NCBI GenBank assembly: GCA_963835375.1
Contig: CAWIGB010000019.1
Span: 1 to 64,000, forward strand
Origin: Salinisphaera sp963835375
GTDB lineage: Bacteria; Pseudomonadota; Gammaproteobacteria; Nevskiales; Salinisphaeraceae
Reading direction: 5' to 3'
DNA: 64,000 nucleotides
Below, one piece after another: positions 27,951 to 36,733 of this stretch. Position numbers and translations under genes: made by a program. How positions within the stretch are numbered: position 1 is the stretch's first letter; each line of letters opens with the position of its first letter. The notes under the pieces are model-generated. The model was not told the origin of the DNA. It was given only the letters and a program-made list of their open reading frames with translations, and ran no database searches.

Positions 27951-28037
27951 CCGCCGCTCCTTCGCCTTGAGTGAATCGTATCGGGCGCCATTCTAGCCTG
28001 TGGCGCCATCCAAGATCAGTTACGGAGCAGTGCAGAC

Positions 28038-28062
28038 AAAAAAAGGGACCGCGAACGGCCCC
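28038..28062 (-). terminator. Intrinsic terminator of the PRC-barrel gene
   Basis: On the minus strand GGGGCCG-TTCG-CGGTCCC is a 7-base stem (one G-U pair) closed by a TTCG tetraloop and followed by seven T residues. It lies about 45 bases after the stop at 28105. A textbook rho-independent terminator. Confidence 0.85.
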
Positions 28063-28104
28063 TCTTGCGGCGGACGGCGAGCGTCCGTGACGTGCTTCTT
28101 TATA

Positions 28105-28797
28105 TCAGTTGTTGTTGGTGGCGTTGTCGACCTTGTTCGAGGCCGTGTCCGCGGCGTTGGAGGTCTTGTCGCCTGCCTTGTCGGCCGCATTCGATATCTT
28201 GTTGCCCGCGTCTTCGGCGGCGTTGCTGGTGGCGTTGGCCGCTTCGCCTGCCTTGTTCTTGCCGCCGTTGACGAGATTCGACGTCGTGTCCTTCACCTGG
28301 GTCCAGGCGCTCGAGGTGGCGCTCTTGGTGTCCTGCCATGCCTGGCCGGCCTGATTCTGGGCGTTGGTCCACCAGGAGTCGCTATAGACCGGCTCATTGC
28401 CGAGATCGTTACGCGTCATGTTCAGCTCGACACGATAATCCGGCTCGGTGGCCTTGCCGGTGGTCTTGGTCCGGACCGTCAACTGATCCGGCGACACGAC
28501 GTAGCTTTTGCCGCCGAGCACGCCGAACTTGCCCTTGGTTTCGACCACGAACTTCTGGATCTGCATGTTGTTGCCGAGCAGCACGTCGTCGACTTCGCCG
28601 ATGGCATCGCTGTCATTGCCCTTGGCGTATACCGGCGCATCGAGCAGGCGATCCGCCGAGTACATGCCCTGGGCCTGCGTGGCCGCCGTGCTCTGGGCAG
28701 CCTGGTTCGACGTGTTGCTGTCGGCCAGGGCCATGCCGCTGCTCGCTGCCAATGTGATCGCGGTCAGGCTGGTGATGGCGGTGGTTTTGAAAGTCAT
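28105..28797 (-). CDS. Secreted PRC-barrel protein with LEA-like C-terminal repeats
   Basis: 230 residues. A signal peptide (TAITSLTAITLAASSGMALA) precedes a PRC-barrel domain at about residues 45-125 (MYSADRLLDAPVYAKGNDSD, IGEVDDVLLGNNMQIQKFVV, VLGGKSYVVSPDQLTV). The last 80 residues are hydrophilic and repetitive, with Lys/Asp/Asn/Ala-rich units such as NKISNAADKAGDKTSNAAD, resembling late-embryogenesis-abundant or apolipoprotein-like amphipathic helices. The ATG at 28797 is preceded by GAGAGGGACGAAG, a good ribosome site. PRC-barrel envelope proteins of this kind are common in stress-responsive proteobacterial loci; a role in desiccation or osmotic stress is inference. It ends in a strong terminator. 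Confidence 0.8.
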   Translation of the reverse strand: MTFKTTAITSLTAITLAASSGMALADSNTSNQAAQSTAATQAQGMYSADRLLDAPVYAKGNDSDAIGEVDDVLLGNNMQIQKFVVETKGKFGVLGGKSYVVSPDQLTVRTKTTGKATEPDYRVELNMTRNDLGNEPVYSDSWWTNAQNQAGQAWQDTKSATSSAWTQVKDTTSNLVNGGKNKAGEAANATSNAAEDAGNKISNAADKAGDKTSNAADTASNKVDNATNNN

Positions 28798-29318
28798 CTT
28801 CGTCCCTCTCGTTTTGAGGCGATTGATTGAAACGCGATCGACCCTAACGAACGCGGTTGAACAGCAGCTGACCGGAATCAGCTCGTCAGGGCATCGCGCA
28901 ACCGCTGAGTCAGCGGTGTGGCTATCGCATCCGCGCGCTCGATCGACCACTGCGGCGGGGCAAAGACGTGATCGGCCAGTGTCATGAAACGAATAGCGAC
29001 CGCGGCGGCCTCCGCGGTGTTCTGGCTGCTGGTGACTGCGCGGACATTGCCCGGGATTTACCACGGGCGGCTGTTCAGGGCGCCGTGCCTGTCCCGGGAA
29101 ACCGGCCTGCGCAACGTCGGGGGTGGCGCGACCGGGTCCATGCTGGCATCAGCGGCCTGGCCCGGTCAGAATGTTGGACGCCATACAGCGGAGGCCCAAG
29201 CGTGAGCGAGACAAACAGCGAATCGCACAGCGATACGACCTACGATCCGCAAGCGCCGCATCCGCAGGGCCAGACCCAGGAATCGGAAAGCGGAGCCGAA
29301 TATGCAGAAGACAAGTCC
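28798..29318. other. Gap between divergent PRC-barrel and crcB genes
   Basis: No gene is convincing. A GTG at about 29202 could extend the crcB frame upstream by about 39 hydrophilic residues (SETNSESHSDTTYDPQ...), but CrcB proteins start directly with the first helix, so I treat it as leader. A short frame at 28984-29205 begins like a signal peptide (MKRIATAAASAVFWLLVTA) but its remainder looks random. I saw no fluoride riboswitch core upstream of crcB. Confidence 0.4.
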
Positions 29319-29724
29319 ATGCCGTTGATCTATTCCGTTCTCGCCATCGCCCTGGGCGCCGCGATCGGCGCGAACCTGCGCTGGGCCATCGGGCTCGGGC
29401 TCAACAGCCTATCTGCCGACGCTGCCGCCGGGAACGCTGGTGGCCAATCTGCTCGGTGCATTCCTGATCGGTCTGGCGATCGCGACCTTCACCGCCATGC
29501 CCGAGTTGTCATCGTTCTGGCGCTTGTTGATCGTGACTGGCTTTCTCGGGGCGCTCACGACGTTCTCCACCTTTTCCGCCGAGATATTCACCCAGATCCA
29601 GGACGGGCGTCTGCTATGGGCCTTCGCCGGGATCGCGGTTCACGTGGTCGGTTCGCTGATCATGACCGGGCTCGGCATGGCGACGTTCGCGGGTCTGCGA
29701 CACCTGACGGGGGCAACCGCATGA
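29319..29724 (+). CDS. crcB: Fluoride exporter CrcB (Fluc), with one frameshift
   Basis: Small four-helix membrane channel that removes fluoride; about 134 residues when repaired. The first part reads MPLIYSVLAIALGAAIGANL and RWAIGLGLNSL. The second, in the next frame, reads LPTLPPGTLVANLLGAFLIG, then LIVTGFLGALTTFSTFSAEI (the conserved G-x-x-T-T-F-S-T-F pore segment) and VVGSLIMTGLGMATFAGL. Deleting one T near 29411 (agcctatctgcc) joins them as NSLLPTLPPG. The stop overlaps the ATG of the DUF190 gene (ATGA), a common partner of crcB. Confidence 0.85.
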
Positions 29725-30038
29725 AAGGCTTCGAGCTCATCTTCATCGCACCGCGCTCGCGCCGGCACCACGGCAAACCGGTGCTCGATACGATCGCGGG
29801 GCTGGCTCGATCGCAGGGCATCACACGCATGACGCGGCGCGACGATATCGAAGGTACAGGCGCGGACGGCCACTGCCATTCGGCGCACTTCTTCGAGGCC
29901 ACGGACGAGCCGCAGGAACTGATGTTCGTGCTCGACGGCGGTGAGGCGGACAAGCTGATCCGGGCCGTGGAAGAAGCCGAATTACCGGTCTTCTGCATGC
30001 GCCGCCAGATCGACTACTGGCAGTTCGGCGAAGACTGA
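29721..30038 (+). CDS. DUF190 family protein, CrcB partner
   Basis: 105 residues, soluble, PII-like ferredoxin fold of the DUF190 family. Features are LDTIAGLARSQGITRMTRR, HSAHFFEATDEPQELMFVLD and LIRAVEEAELPVFCMRRQID. DUF190 proteins are found next to crcB in many bacteria and are thought to act in fluoride or ion handling, without a proven mechanism. Translation is coupled to crcB by the ATGA overlap. Confidence 0.75.
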   Translation: MKGFELIFIAPRSRRHHGKPVLDTIAGLARSQGITRMTRRDDIEGTGADGHCHSAHFFEATDEPQELMFVLDGGEADKLIRAVEEAELPVFCMRRQIDYWQFGED

Positions 30039-30046
30039 GGCCGGCG

Positions 30047-30703
30047 CTAGCCGCGACCGAGCAGCCGCGGTAGTTCGGTAAAATCAGTGAAGCGCATCAG
30101 ATCGGCGTTCGGATGATCGCCGATCGTACGCCGATGATCGTAGCCGAATACACGCATGCCGGCACGGCGTGCGGCTTCGACGCCGGGGTCGCTGTCCTCG
30201 ATCACCGCGCAGTCTTCAGGGGCGACGCCCATGGCGCGTGCAGCGTGCAGGAACAGGCCCGGCTCGGGTTTCCAGACCGCGATGTCGTAGGCGGAAAACA
30301 CCATGTCGCCGAAATAGTCGGCCAGACCGGTCACGCGCAAGGCGGTGGACAGCTTGCCCGGTGGCCCGGAAGAGGCCACGCAGCGCGGGCCGCCGATCGC
30401 CTCGACGGCTGCGTGCACACCGGGAATGGCCTGCAGTTCCCGTTCGAACACGCTGCTGGCATAGGCGCGATAGCGCGTGGTGAAATCCTCGCCCAGATCG
30501 ATACCGTGGCGGGCCGAGAGGGCGTCGCACATGTCGGCGAACTTGCCGCCGCGGAACTCCGCTTCCACCGCGACCGCGTCCAGATGAATGCCATGGTCGG
30601 CGGTGATGATATCCACCATGCAACGGGCGTTGAGCAACTCGCTGTCGACAAGCGTGCCGTCGCAGTCGTAGATGACGGCGGCGATGGGCGAAGCGTCGGC
30701 CAT
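30047..30703 (-). CDS. HAD-superfamily phosphatase, YieH/beta-phosphoglucomutase-like
   Basis: 218 residues. Motif I is VIYDCDGTLVDSELLNARCM, with Asp nucleophile and acid/base Asp. A C1 helical cap follows (residues about 20-85), then motif II RCVASSGPPGKLSTAL, the lysine in AVWKPEPGLFLHAARAMG and motif IV CAVIEDSDPGVEAARRAGM. This combination is typical of small-sugar-phosphate phosphatases such as E. coli YieH (6-phosphogluconate phosphatase). It faces the DUF190 gene tail to tail, nine bases apart. The substrate is inferred only by family. Confidence 0.85.
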   Translation of the reverse strand: MADASPIAAVIYDCDGTLVDSELLNARCMVDIITADHGIHLDAVAVEAEFRGGKFADMCDALSARHGIDLGEDFTTRYRAYASSVFERELQAIPGVHAAVEAIGGPRCVASSGPPGKLSTALRVTGLADYFGDMVFSAYDIAVWKPEPGLFLHAARAMGVAPEDCAVIEDSDPGVEAARRAGMRVFGYDHRRTIGDHPNADLMRFTDFTELPRLLGRG

Positions 30704-30799
30704 GATCGGCAGTCCTCGGTCTGGATGAATCCGAAACGGGCGCGAGCAGTGTAGCCTCGTGACGTGATCGGGGCGAGTCGGACGCGCGAGTCGCGATTC

Positions 30800-31871
30800 T
30801 CAATCATCATCCACGCAGACGGGATGCTCGGCCACGCCGTTGAACAGCATGCCGTGGTCGTTCCAGGGCACGGCGTCGGGCTGGCGCTGGCCGTGCTCGT
30901 CGGTGGCGCGGACGCGCAGCCGCGCAGCCGGTGGTCGCCGGGCGCGGCGTCCCACGCGAATGACCAGCGTACCCAGGCGGCGGCAATGTTCGGCTCGCCG
31001 AACTCTGCGTCCTGCCACGGGCCGTCGTCGATCGCGTACTGAACCCGCGCGACGCGGCCTTCGCCCGACAAAGCGCGGCCGCGGATCACATGCCGCCCGG
31101 GCGCGAGCCGGGCCGGCCAGGCGAGTTCGGTGACGCTCATCACCGGCATGACGGTCACCGGTACGCCGTCGCCCGGTGGCTGTTCCGGCCAGTCGGGCCC
31201 GGCCAGCGTGTAGTCGGCCGTGTTCCAGTACGTGTACAGCGCGTGGCAGGCGACTTCGATGTGGCCGAGCCATTTCACGCTGGCCGCGCCCAGCCAGCCG
31301 GAGACGATCAGGCGGGCCGGGAATCCGTGGTCAGGCGGCAGCGGTTCGCCGTTCATGGCCAGCGCGACGAGCGTATCGTCCGCCCGTGCCTTGGCGATCG
31401 GCAGCCGCCGTGCAAAACGCCCGGCATCCAGACCTTCCGGCAGCACGTCCACCGCCGCATCGCGCACGCCGGCCAGCGCCAGCACGTCGCGCAGGCGCGG
31501 GCCGGTTCATTCGGCCACGCCGATCGCACCGGTCTGCCACTGGGCATTGCCGGCCTGGCGTCCGAAGCGGTGCTCGAAGAATCGGCGGGCGTTGCCGGCG
31601 CATTCGATGGCGCGGATGACCGAGACCTGCGGCCGGGCGGTCAGCCGGTCGTGATCGGCTGCTGCAGGCCGTCGCCGTCCAGCTGCAGGCGCCAGTTGCC
31701 GCGATCGATACGCGGCGTCGCGTCGTGGTTGCGGACATAGAAGCGATCGGTCGGCGTGAGATAACCGGGCAGGGCAGTGAGCCCGGTTTCGGCGTTGGCC
31801 CGCTCGCCGTTCTCCGGCGCCGTGAACAGGGTGTCCGGCGTGGGTTTGACCAGGTCGGGGCAACGCGGCAT
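30800..31871 (-). CDS. Sulfite-oxidase-type molybdopterin enzyme, interrupted by frameshifts
   Basis: Four pieces in changing frames make one protein of about 357 residues. PTPDTLFTAPENGERANAET and YLTPTDRFYVRNHDATPRID begin it. VSVIRAIECAGNARRFFEHR carries the cysteine that binds molybdenum. RLRDVLALAGVRDAAVDVLP and FPARLIVSGWLGAASVKWLG follow. The Mo-co dimerisation domain ends DEHGQRQPDAVPWNDHGMLF. Shifts lie near 31640, 31505 and 30925. Start: the ATG at 31871 is preferred over a TTG at 31937. No signal peptide is seen, so it may be cytoplasmic, unlike SorA or MsrP. No adjacent cytochrome partner gene. Likely intact in the organism given the other indels. Confidence 0.7.
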
Positions 31872-31976
31872 GGCAACGATGGGTCGAGGCACGGGATGAG
31901 CCCCGCCAGTAGGCGCGTTGCGCGCGCGCGGCGTCAATCAATTGACGCGTCGGCAGGCGGTCCATAATCTGCCCGG

Positions 31977-32447
31977 ATGTCTGACGACGAACGCGCGATC
32001 TCGGCTTTTATCGAACGGATGGGTTTGTCCGCCCAGGGCGACGGCTTGCCCCGGATCGCGGGGCGCATCATGGGGTATTTCATCGTGCACGGCGGCCCCA
32101 CCAGCCTGTCGGCGCTGGCACGTGAACTCCGGGTTTCGCGGGCAAGCATCTCGACCAACGCCCGTATGCTGCGTGATCTGGGCGTGCTCGAGGCCACGGC
32201 CGTGCCGGGCGACCGTCAGGACTACTACCAGCTCGCGCCGCGCCACTACCTGCGCGTGCTGGAAGGCTATATCGAGCGCATGGGCGTGCTCAGCGAGTCG
32301 CTCTCGACCGCGCAGGCCGATATCGACGACGCCCGCGACGGCGCCCAGGCGCGATTGGCCGACATGCATCGCTTCGTCGATGCCGCGCGTGCTCAGACCC
32401 GATCGCTGATCGACAGCCTGCGCGCCGACCCGGCCAACGACGACTGA
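31977..32447 (+). CDS. GbsR/MarR-type transcriptional regulator
   Basis: 156 residues with a MarR-like winged helix: GRIMGYFIVHGGPTSLSALA, then RELRVSRASISTNARMLRDL as recognition helix, then the wing around ATAVPGDRQDYY. The C-terminal half is a helical dimerisation region (YIERMGVLSESLSTAQADID). GbsR-type proteins control osmoprotectant or efflux genes. It is divergent from the sulfite-oxidase-type gene, about 105 bases away. Target unknown. Confidence 0.8.
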   Translation: MSDDERAISAFIERMGLSAQGDGLPRIAGRIMGYFIVHGGPTSLSALARELRVSRASISTNARMLRDLGVLEATAVPGDRQDYYQLAPRHYLRVLEGYIERMGVLSESLSTAQADIDDARDGAQARLADMHRFVDAARAQTRSLIDSLRADPANDD

Positions 32448-32463
32448 CCCGGCTGCTATGCTC

Positions 32464-32634
32464 GGGCCTGTTGATGTGTCGTCCGAGCGCCCAATCCGAT
32501 GGGACAAGACGCTGTTTTACGGCGATCCAGCGTTGTAGTGCTCTGGCGTAGGTCGAACTACGCCACGTTTGCCATGCCTCGTCCTGTCGTGAAACAGCGC
32601 TTGGCGCGGACTCGTACGAAACATCAACAGGCCC
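32464..32634. repeat. Intergenic inverted-repeat element, copy B
   Basis: A 171-base element with perfect 14-base inverted ends (GGGCCTGTTGATGT at 32464-32477, complement at 32621-32634). The interior matches the 3' half of copy A, including GCTGTTTTACGG, GCGTTGTAGT, ACTACGCCACG and ACAGCGCTTGGCGCGGACTCG, but lacks copy A's first internal hairpin. It lies between two genes read in the same direction (GbsR-type regulator and DUF445). Confidence 0.85.
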
Positions 32635-32699
32635 TGCCCCGCCGGTTTCCGGCAGGACTGTGACCCCGCTTCCGGCAGGACTGTGACGATAGGCCGCGA

Positions 32700-33959
32700 A
32701 TGACTGTCGACTGGTTGTATCTGAGCGCCGATACGTGGCGATATCTCTCGCTGCCCGTGATCAGCGCGCTGGTGGGCTATGTCACCAACGTGGTCGCGAT
32801 CCGGATGATGTTCCATCCGATCGAGTTCCTGGGCGTGGCGCGGCCCTGGCTCGGCTGGCAGGGCATCGTGCCGCGCAAGGCCTCGAAGATGACCGGTATC
32901 GCGGTCGATACCATCACCGAATCGCTGATTACCGAGGCCGAGATGTTCGGCCGTCTGGACCCGCGCGAGGTGGCCACCGAGATCGAGGGGCCGCTGCTGG
33001 TCATGGTGGACGACGTCATCGAGACCGTGATGCGCCGGCATTACCCCACGCTCTGGCCGGCCGCGCCCGAGACACTGCGCCGTGCGATCCATCATCGGCT
33101 GCGCTCGGCGGCGCCGCGGGTGGTGAGCCGGGTGATGCACGAGGTACGCGCCAACATCCGTTATCTGTTTGATCTCAAGAGCATGATCACGCGGGTCCTG
33201 GTGCGCGAGAAGACGCTGCTCAACCGGGTGTTCAAGGAAACCGGGCGCGATGAATTCATCTTCATCGGCCGTTCCGGCGCTTATTTCGGCTTCGCCTTCG
33301 GGCTGATCCAGATGGTGTTGTGGATCTTCTTTCAGGCCTGGTGGCTGCTGCCCCTGTTCGGTCTGCTGGTCGGCTGGGCGACCAACTGGCTGGCGTTGAA
33401 GATGATCTTCAACCCCAAGCGCGGGTTCGACCTGGGCCCGTGGCGCGTCCAGGGCCTGTTCTTCCGGCGCCAGAAAGAGGTCGCGGCCGATTACGGCGCG
33501 CTGGTCGCCGATCATGTGATCACGCCCGAGCACATTCTCGACGAGATCATGAACGGTCCGTATGCCGAGAAACTGATGACCATGGTCCGGCGCGAGGTGG
33601 CCACGGCCATCGACGACACCATGCGCTTCACCCGGCCGCTGATGAGCTGGACGCTGGGCGCGCGTGAATACCAGCGGCTACGAACCGATGCCGAGCGCGA
33701 AGTCGTCGCGCGCATGCCGGCTATCCTCGAACGCCTGACCGGCTACGCCCAGCGGCGCATGGCCGTGCGCGAGACCCTGGTCGAGCGGCTGCAGTCGCTC
33801 ACCCCAGAACAATTCGAGTCGATGCTGCGTCCGGCCTTCGAGGAGGACGAATGGATTCTGATCGCGGTCGGGGCGGCGCTTGGTTTCGCTGCGGGCTGGA
33901 TCCAGCTCATCTTCGTCTTCTCGAGCGTGTTCGAACAGCATTTCGGCGCCCTGTGGTGA
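32700..33959 (+). CDS. DUF445 family membrane protein
   Basis: 419 residues. An N-terminal helix (YLSLPVISALVGYVTNVVAI) leads into IRMMFHPIEFLGVARPWLGW and QGIVPRKASKMTGIAVDTIT, a hallmark of DUF445 (YheB-like) proteins. A central membrane pair reads MVLWIFFQAWWLLPLFGLLV and WATNWLALKMIFNPKR, and the C-terminal helix is ILIAVGAALGFAAGWIQLIF. The repeated pattern (N-W/V-x-A-x-K/R-M-I/M-F-x-P at both ends) suggests an internal duplication. Function is not known; the family is membrane-associated and widespread. Confidence 0.85.
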   Translation: MTVDWLYLSADTWRYLSLPVISALVGYVTNVVAIRMMFHPIEFLGVARPWLGWQGIVPRKASKMTGIAVDTITESLITEAEMFGRLDPREVATEIEGPLLVMVDDVIETVMRRHYPTLWPAAPETLRRAIHHRLRSAAPRVVSRVMHEVRANIRYLFDLKSMITRVLVREKTLLNRVFKETGRDEFIFIGRSGAYFGFAFGLIQMVLWIFFQAWWLLPLFGLLVGWATNWLALKMIFNPKRGFDLGPWRVQGLFFRRQKEVAADYGALVADHVITPEHILDEIMNGPYAEKLMTMVRREVATAIDDTMRFTRPLMSWTLGAREYQRLRTDAEREVVARMPAILERLTGYAQRRMAVRETLVERLQSLTPEQFESMLRPAFEEDEWILIAVGAALGFAAGWIQLIFVFSSVFEQHFGALW

Positions 33960-34050
33960 TCGCGGGCCGGCTTGCAAGCCGTGGCCGCGGCGCCGAACCT
34001 GTGCTCACAGCCAGGGGCGCCTCTGCCCCGCGCAACCGGTGTGAATCGCC

Positions 34051-34776
34051 ATGGCCGCCAGTCGCTTGCCGAAAAAACGTGGGCCTCGCGCACTCGATCG
34101 TCTGCTCGACGTCATGCGTGACGCCGAGGGCTGGCCGGTCGCCGGCTCTGCCGTGCGGCGCATGGCCGATGCCGAGACCTGGGCGCTGATCGAACTCAAG
34201 CAGCGTCTGGACGCCCTCGACGAGTCGCCGCCCCGGCCGCGCGAGCCCGACCACCCGGTCACCCCGGCCGAGATGCTGGCGGGCCTGGTTCGCCGCTCGC
34301 GCGGCATCGATCCCGACGCCGCGCTCGATGCCCTCTATCGTCAGAGCCTGTCGCAGTTGGTGCCCGATCAGGTCGCGATGCTCGATGTGCTGGCCGAGCG
34401 CCAGGTCGTGCCGCTATGCCATCTGGGCGCGAGTCGGCTGCCGGCCGGCCCGATCAGCATGACCGTGCTGTCGAATGCCAGCTCGCTCGGGCGCGAGGCC
34501 GGCGTGCTGCTGCGCGAATACGTGCCGCAGTACATGAGCCATCTGTTCGCGCTCGGTCTGTTGCAGGCCGGGCCCGAGGACGCTGCGCTTGAGCCCGAAT
34601 ACGAACTGCTGATGGCCGATACCCAGCTGCGCGAGATGCGCCAGCACGTGCGCGAGACGCTGCGGCTGTATCCGCGAACGCTGCGCGCTTCGGTCCGCTT
34701 GAGCGATTACGGGCGCGCCCTGTGGCGCGATTGCCGGCCCGCGGCCGAGGCTTTGATACAAAAGGAGCGTTATTAG
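34051..34776 (+). CDS. Uncharacterised protein, possibly DUF4393 (Abi-alpha-like)
   Basis: 241 residues, soluble, helical and rich in Arg and Leu. The stretch around residues 110-200 (SQLVPDQVAMLDVLAERQVV, LSNASSLGREAGVLLREYVP, MSHLFALGLLQAGPEDAALE, YELLMADTQLREM) resembles the DUF4393/Abi-alpha family, in which a winged-helix-like segment distinguishes cell-surface or phage-abortive proteins. That match is from memory and weak. It follows the DUF445 gene by 91 bases, same strand, and may be cotranscribed. No membrane segment or signal peptide. Function unknown. Confidence 0.5.
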   Translation: MAASRLPKKRGPRALDRLLDVMRDAEGWPVAGSAVRRMADAETWALIELKQRLDALDESPPRPREPDHPVTPAEMLAGLVRRSRGIDPDAALDALYRQSLSQLVPDQVAMLDVLAERQVVPLCHLGASRLPAGPISMTVLSNASSLGREAGVLLREYVPQYMSHLFALGLLQAGPEDAALEPEYELLMADTQLREMRQHVRETLRLYPRTLRASVRLSDYGRALWRDCRPAAEALIQKERY

Positions 34777-34843
34777 GCGGCATTGCTGGCCCGTTCGTGT
34801 CTGGACGCCGCCCGCGATCGCGCCCACACTGCCGCCCATAACG

Positions 34844-34859
34844 GAAAATAATAATTTTC
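34844..34859. promoter_or_regulatory. AT-rich dyad upstream of the acyl-CoA synthetase
   Basis: GAAAAT, four bases, ATTTTC in an otherwise GC-rich region, 42 bases before the ATG at 34901. The position fits a promoter/operator, possibly for the TetR regulator encoded just downstream of the synthetase. Inference only. Confidence 0.3.
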
Positions 34860-34900
34860 TTCAGAGTGCCGAAACACCGTCGAGTAGGAGGAAGCGCCGG

Positions 34901-36724
34901 ATGAGCGACAGTCAACGCGCGGTCGTCACCGCCTGGGACGTCCTGAAGCCGACACGAGATCAGTTCGAGCACCTAGGCGCGGTGGCGCGCGGTGTCGGCA
35001 TGCTCGCGCGATCGCGGTTTCGCGATCGGCTGACCATGGCCACGCTGATCGAGGATCACGCCGCTCGCCGCCCCCAGCATCCGGCGCTGGTGTTCGAGGG
35101 GCGCGAGTGGACCTACGCGGACTTCAACATCGCCGCCAATCGCTTGGCGCGCGTGCTGGCGTCCGCCGGCATCGGGGCGGGCGATGTGGTGGCTCTGCTG
35201 GTCGACAACCGGCCGGAAACCCTCATGCTCGTAGCCGCGGCTGCCAAGCTTGGAGCGGCGGCCGCGATGTGCAACACCAAGCAGCGCGGCGACGTGCTGG
35301 CGCACAGCCTCGCCACGGTCGAGCCGCGCGCGATCGTGGTCGGCACCGAGCTCGCTGCCGCGTTCGCCGACGTGCGGGGCGACGATCGGCTGGCCGGGTT
35401 GTCCCTGCTCTGGCAGTTGCCCGAATACCCGGGCGATGCCGCCATCGAAGGTGCGACCGATATCGCTGCGGCCGCGGCGGGCGAACCCGGCGGCAATCTC
35501 GATGCGTCGGCCGCGGTCTCGAGCACGGCGACCTGTTTCTATATCTTCACGTCGGGCACCACCGGGCTGCCCAAGGCCTCGCGGATGAGCCACCGGCGCT
35601 GGTTGCGCGGCGGCGCCGGGCTCGGCCTGCTGGGCCTTCGGCTGACCGCCGAGGATCGCTTCTACTGCGCCCTGCCGCTGTATCACAACAACGCGCTGAC
35701 GGTGTCCTGGGCGTCGGTGCTGTGCGCGGGCGCCACGTTCTGTCTGGCCCGCAAGTTCTCGGTCTCGCGCTTCTGGGGCGATATCCGGGCGAGCCGGGCG
35801 ACCGTGTTCGCCTACATCGGCGAGCTGTGTCGTTACCTGCTCGCGGCCGACGACGGCAGCGGTGATCGCGATCATCGGGTCCGCGCGGTGATCGGCAATG
35901 GCCTGCGCCCCGATATCTGGGACGACTTCAAGGCGCGTTTCGGCATCGAGCGGATCTGCGAGTTCTACGGCGCCAGCGAAGGCAACCTGATCTTCGTCAA
36001 CGGCTTCAACATGGATCGTACGGCTGGCTTCTGTCCGTTGCCGTTCGCGGTCGTGGCCTACGATCCGGACACTGAACAACCCGTCGTCGACGAGAACGGG
36101 CGCATGCGTGAAGTGGGCCGGGGCGAGGTCGGCCTGTTGTTGAACAAGGTCACCGATTTCGCGCCCTTCGAGGGCTATACCGACGATGCCGCGGGCGAGA
36201 AGAAGCTGCATCGCGGCGTGTTCAAGCCCGAGGACTGTTATTTCGACACCGGCGATCTGGTGCGGCGCCAGGGCATGCGGCATATCGCCTTCGTCGATCG
36301 CCTGGGCGATACCTTCCGCTGGAAGGGCGAGAACGTGGCGACTACGCAGGTCGAGAATGCGGTCAATGCCTTCGACGAGGTGGCCGAATCGGTGGTCTAC
36401 GGTGTCGAGATTCCGGATGCGGACGGCCGTGCCGGCATGGTCGCGATCACGCCGCAAGGCGAGCCCGAGGATTTCGACTGGTCCGGGCTCGCGACCCATC
36501 TGAAGGCCGAACTGCCTGCCTATGCCGTGCCGCTGTTCGCGCGCCTCAGGCCCGAAGCCGAGATCACCGGGACCATGAAATACCGCAAGGTGGACTTGAA
36601 GGAGGATGGATATGCGCCGGACTCCGGCGATACGGTCCATATCCTGACGTCCGACGGCGATGACTACCGCGTGCTGGATGACGCGACCCGCGACAAGTTG
36701 AACGCTGGCGAGTTGCCCTTGTAG
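34901..36724 (+). CDS. FATP-type long/very-long-chain acyl-CoA synthetase
   Basis: 607 residues of the ANL adenylate-forming superfamily. The AMP-binding P-loop is FYIFTSGTTGLPKASRMSHR. FYGASEGNLIFVN is the A5-type motif, DTGDLVRRQGMRHIAFVDRL the A7-A8 hinge and KGENVATTQVENAVNAFDEV the start of the mobile C-terminal domain, with the late lysine near GTMKYRKVDLKEDGY. The YGASEGN and GENVATTQVE segments are characteristic of the fatty-acid-transport-protein branch rather than classical FadD. It activates fatty acids to acyl-CoA with ATP. The ATG is preceded by AGGAGGAAG. It belongs to the lipid module with TetR and fadE downstream. Confidence 0.88.
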   Translation: MSDSQRAVVTAWDVLKPTRDQFEHLGAVARGVGMLARSRFRDRLTMATLIEDHAARRPQHPALVFEGREWTYADFNIAANRLARVLASAGIGAGDVVALLVDNRPETLMLVAAAAKLGAAAAMCNTKQRGDVLAHSLATVEPRAIVVGTELAAAFADVRGDDRLAGLSLLWQLPEYPGDAAIEGATDIAAAAAGEPGGNLDASAAVSSTATCFYIFTSGTTGLPKASRMSHRRWLRGGAGLGLLGLRLTAEDRFYCALPLYHNNALTVSWASVLCAGATFCLARKFSVSRFWGDIRASRATVFAYIGELCRYLLAADDGSGDRDHRVRAVIGNGLRPDIWDDFKARFGIERICEFYGASEGNLIFVNGFNMDRTAGFCPLPFAVVAYDPDTEQPVVDENGRMREVGRGEVGLLLNKVTDFAPFEGYTDDAAGEKKLHRGVFKPEDCYFDTGDLVRRQGMRHIAFVDRLGDTFRWKGENVATTQVENAVNAFDEVAESVVYGVEIPDADGRAGMVAITPQGEPEDFDWSGLATHLKAELPAYAVPLFARLRPEAEITGTMKYRKVDLKEDGYAPDSGDTVHILTSDGDDYRVLDDATRDKLNAGELPL

Positions 36725-36733
36725 CCGGCGCGG

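Noticed and set aside
28878..28985. Short minus-strand frame (35 codons, MTLADHVFAPP...) upstream of the PRC-barrel gene
   Set aside because: It looks somewhat protein-like and its frame stays open a little further upstream, but it has no start with a ribosome site and no recognisable family; could be a gene remnant.
29000..29318. Possible fluoride riboswitch upstream of crcB
   Set aside because: I could not find the conserved core of the crcB riboswitch in this leader.
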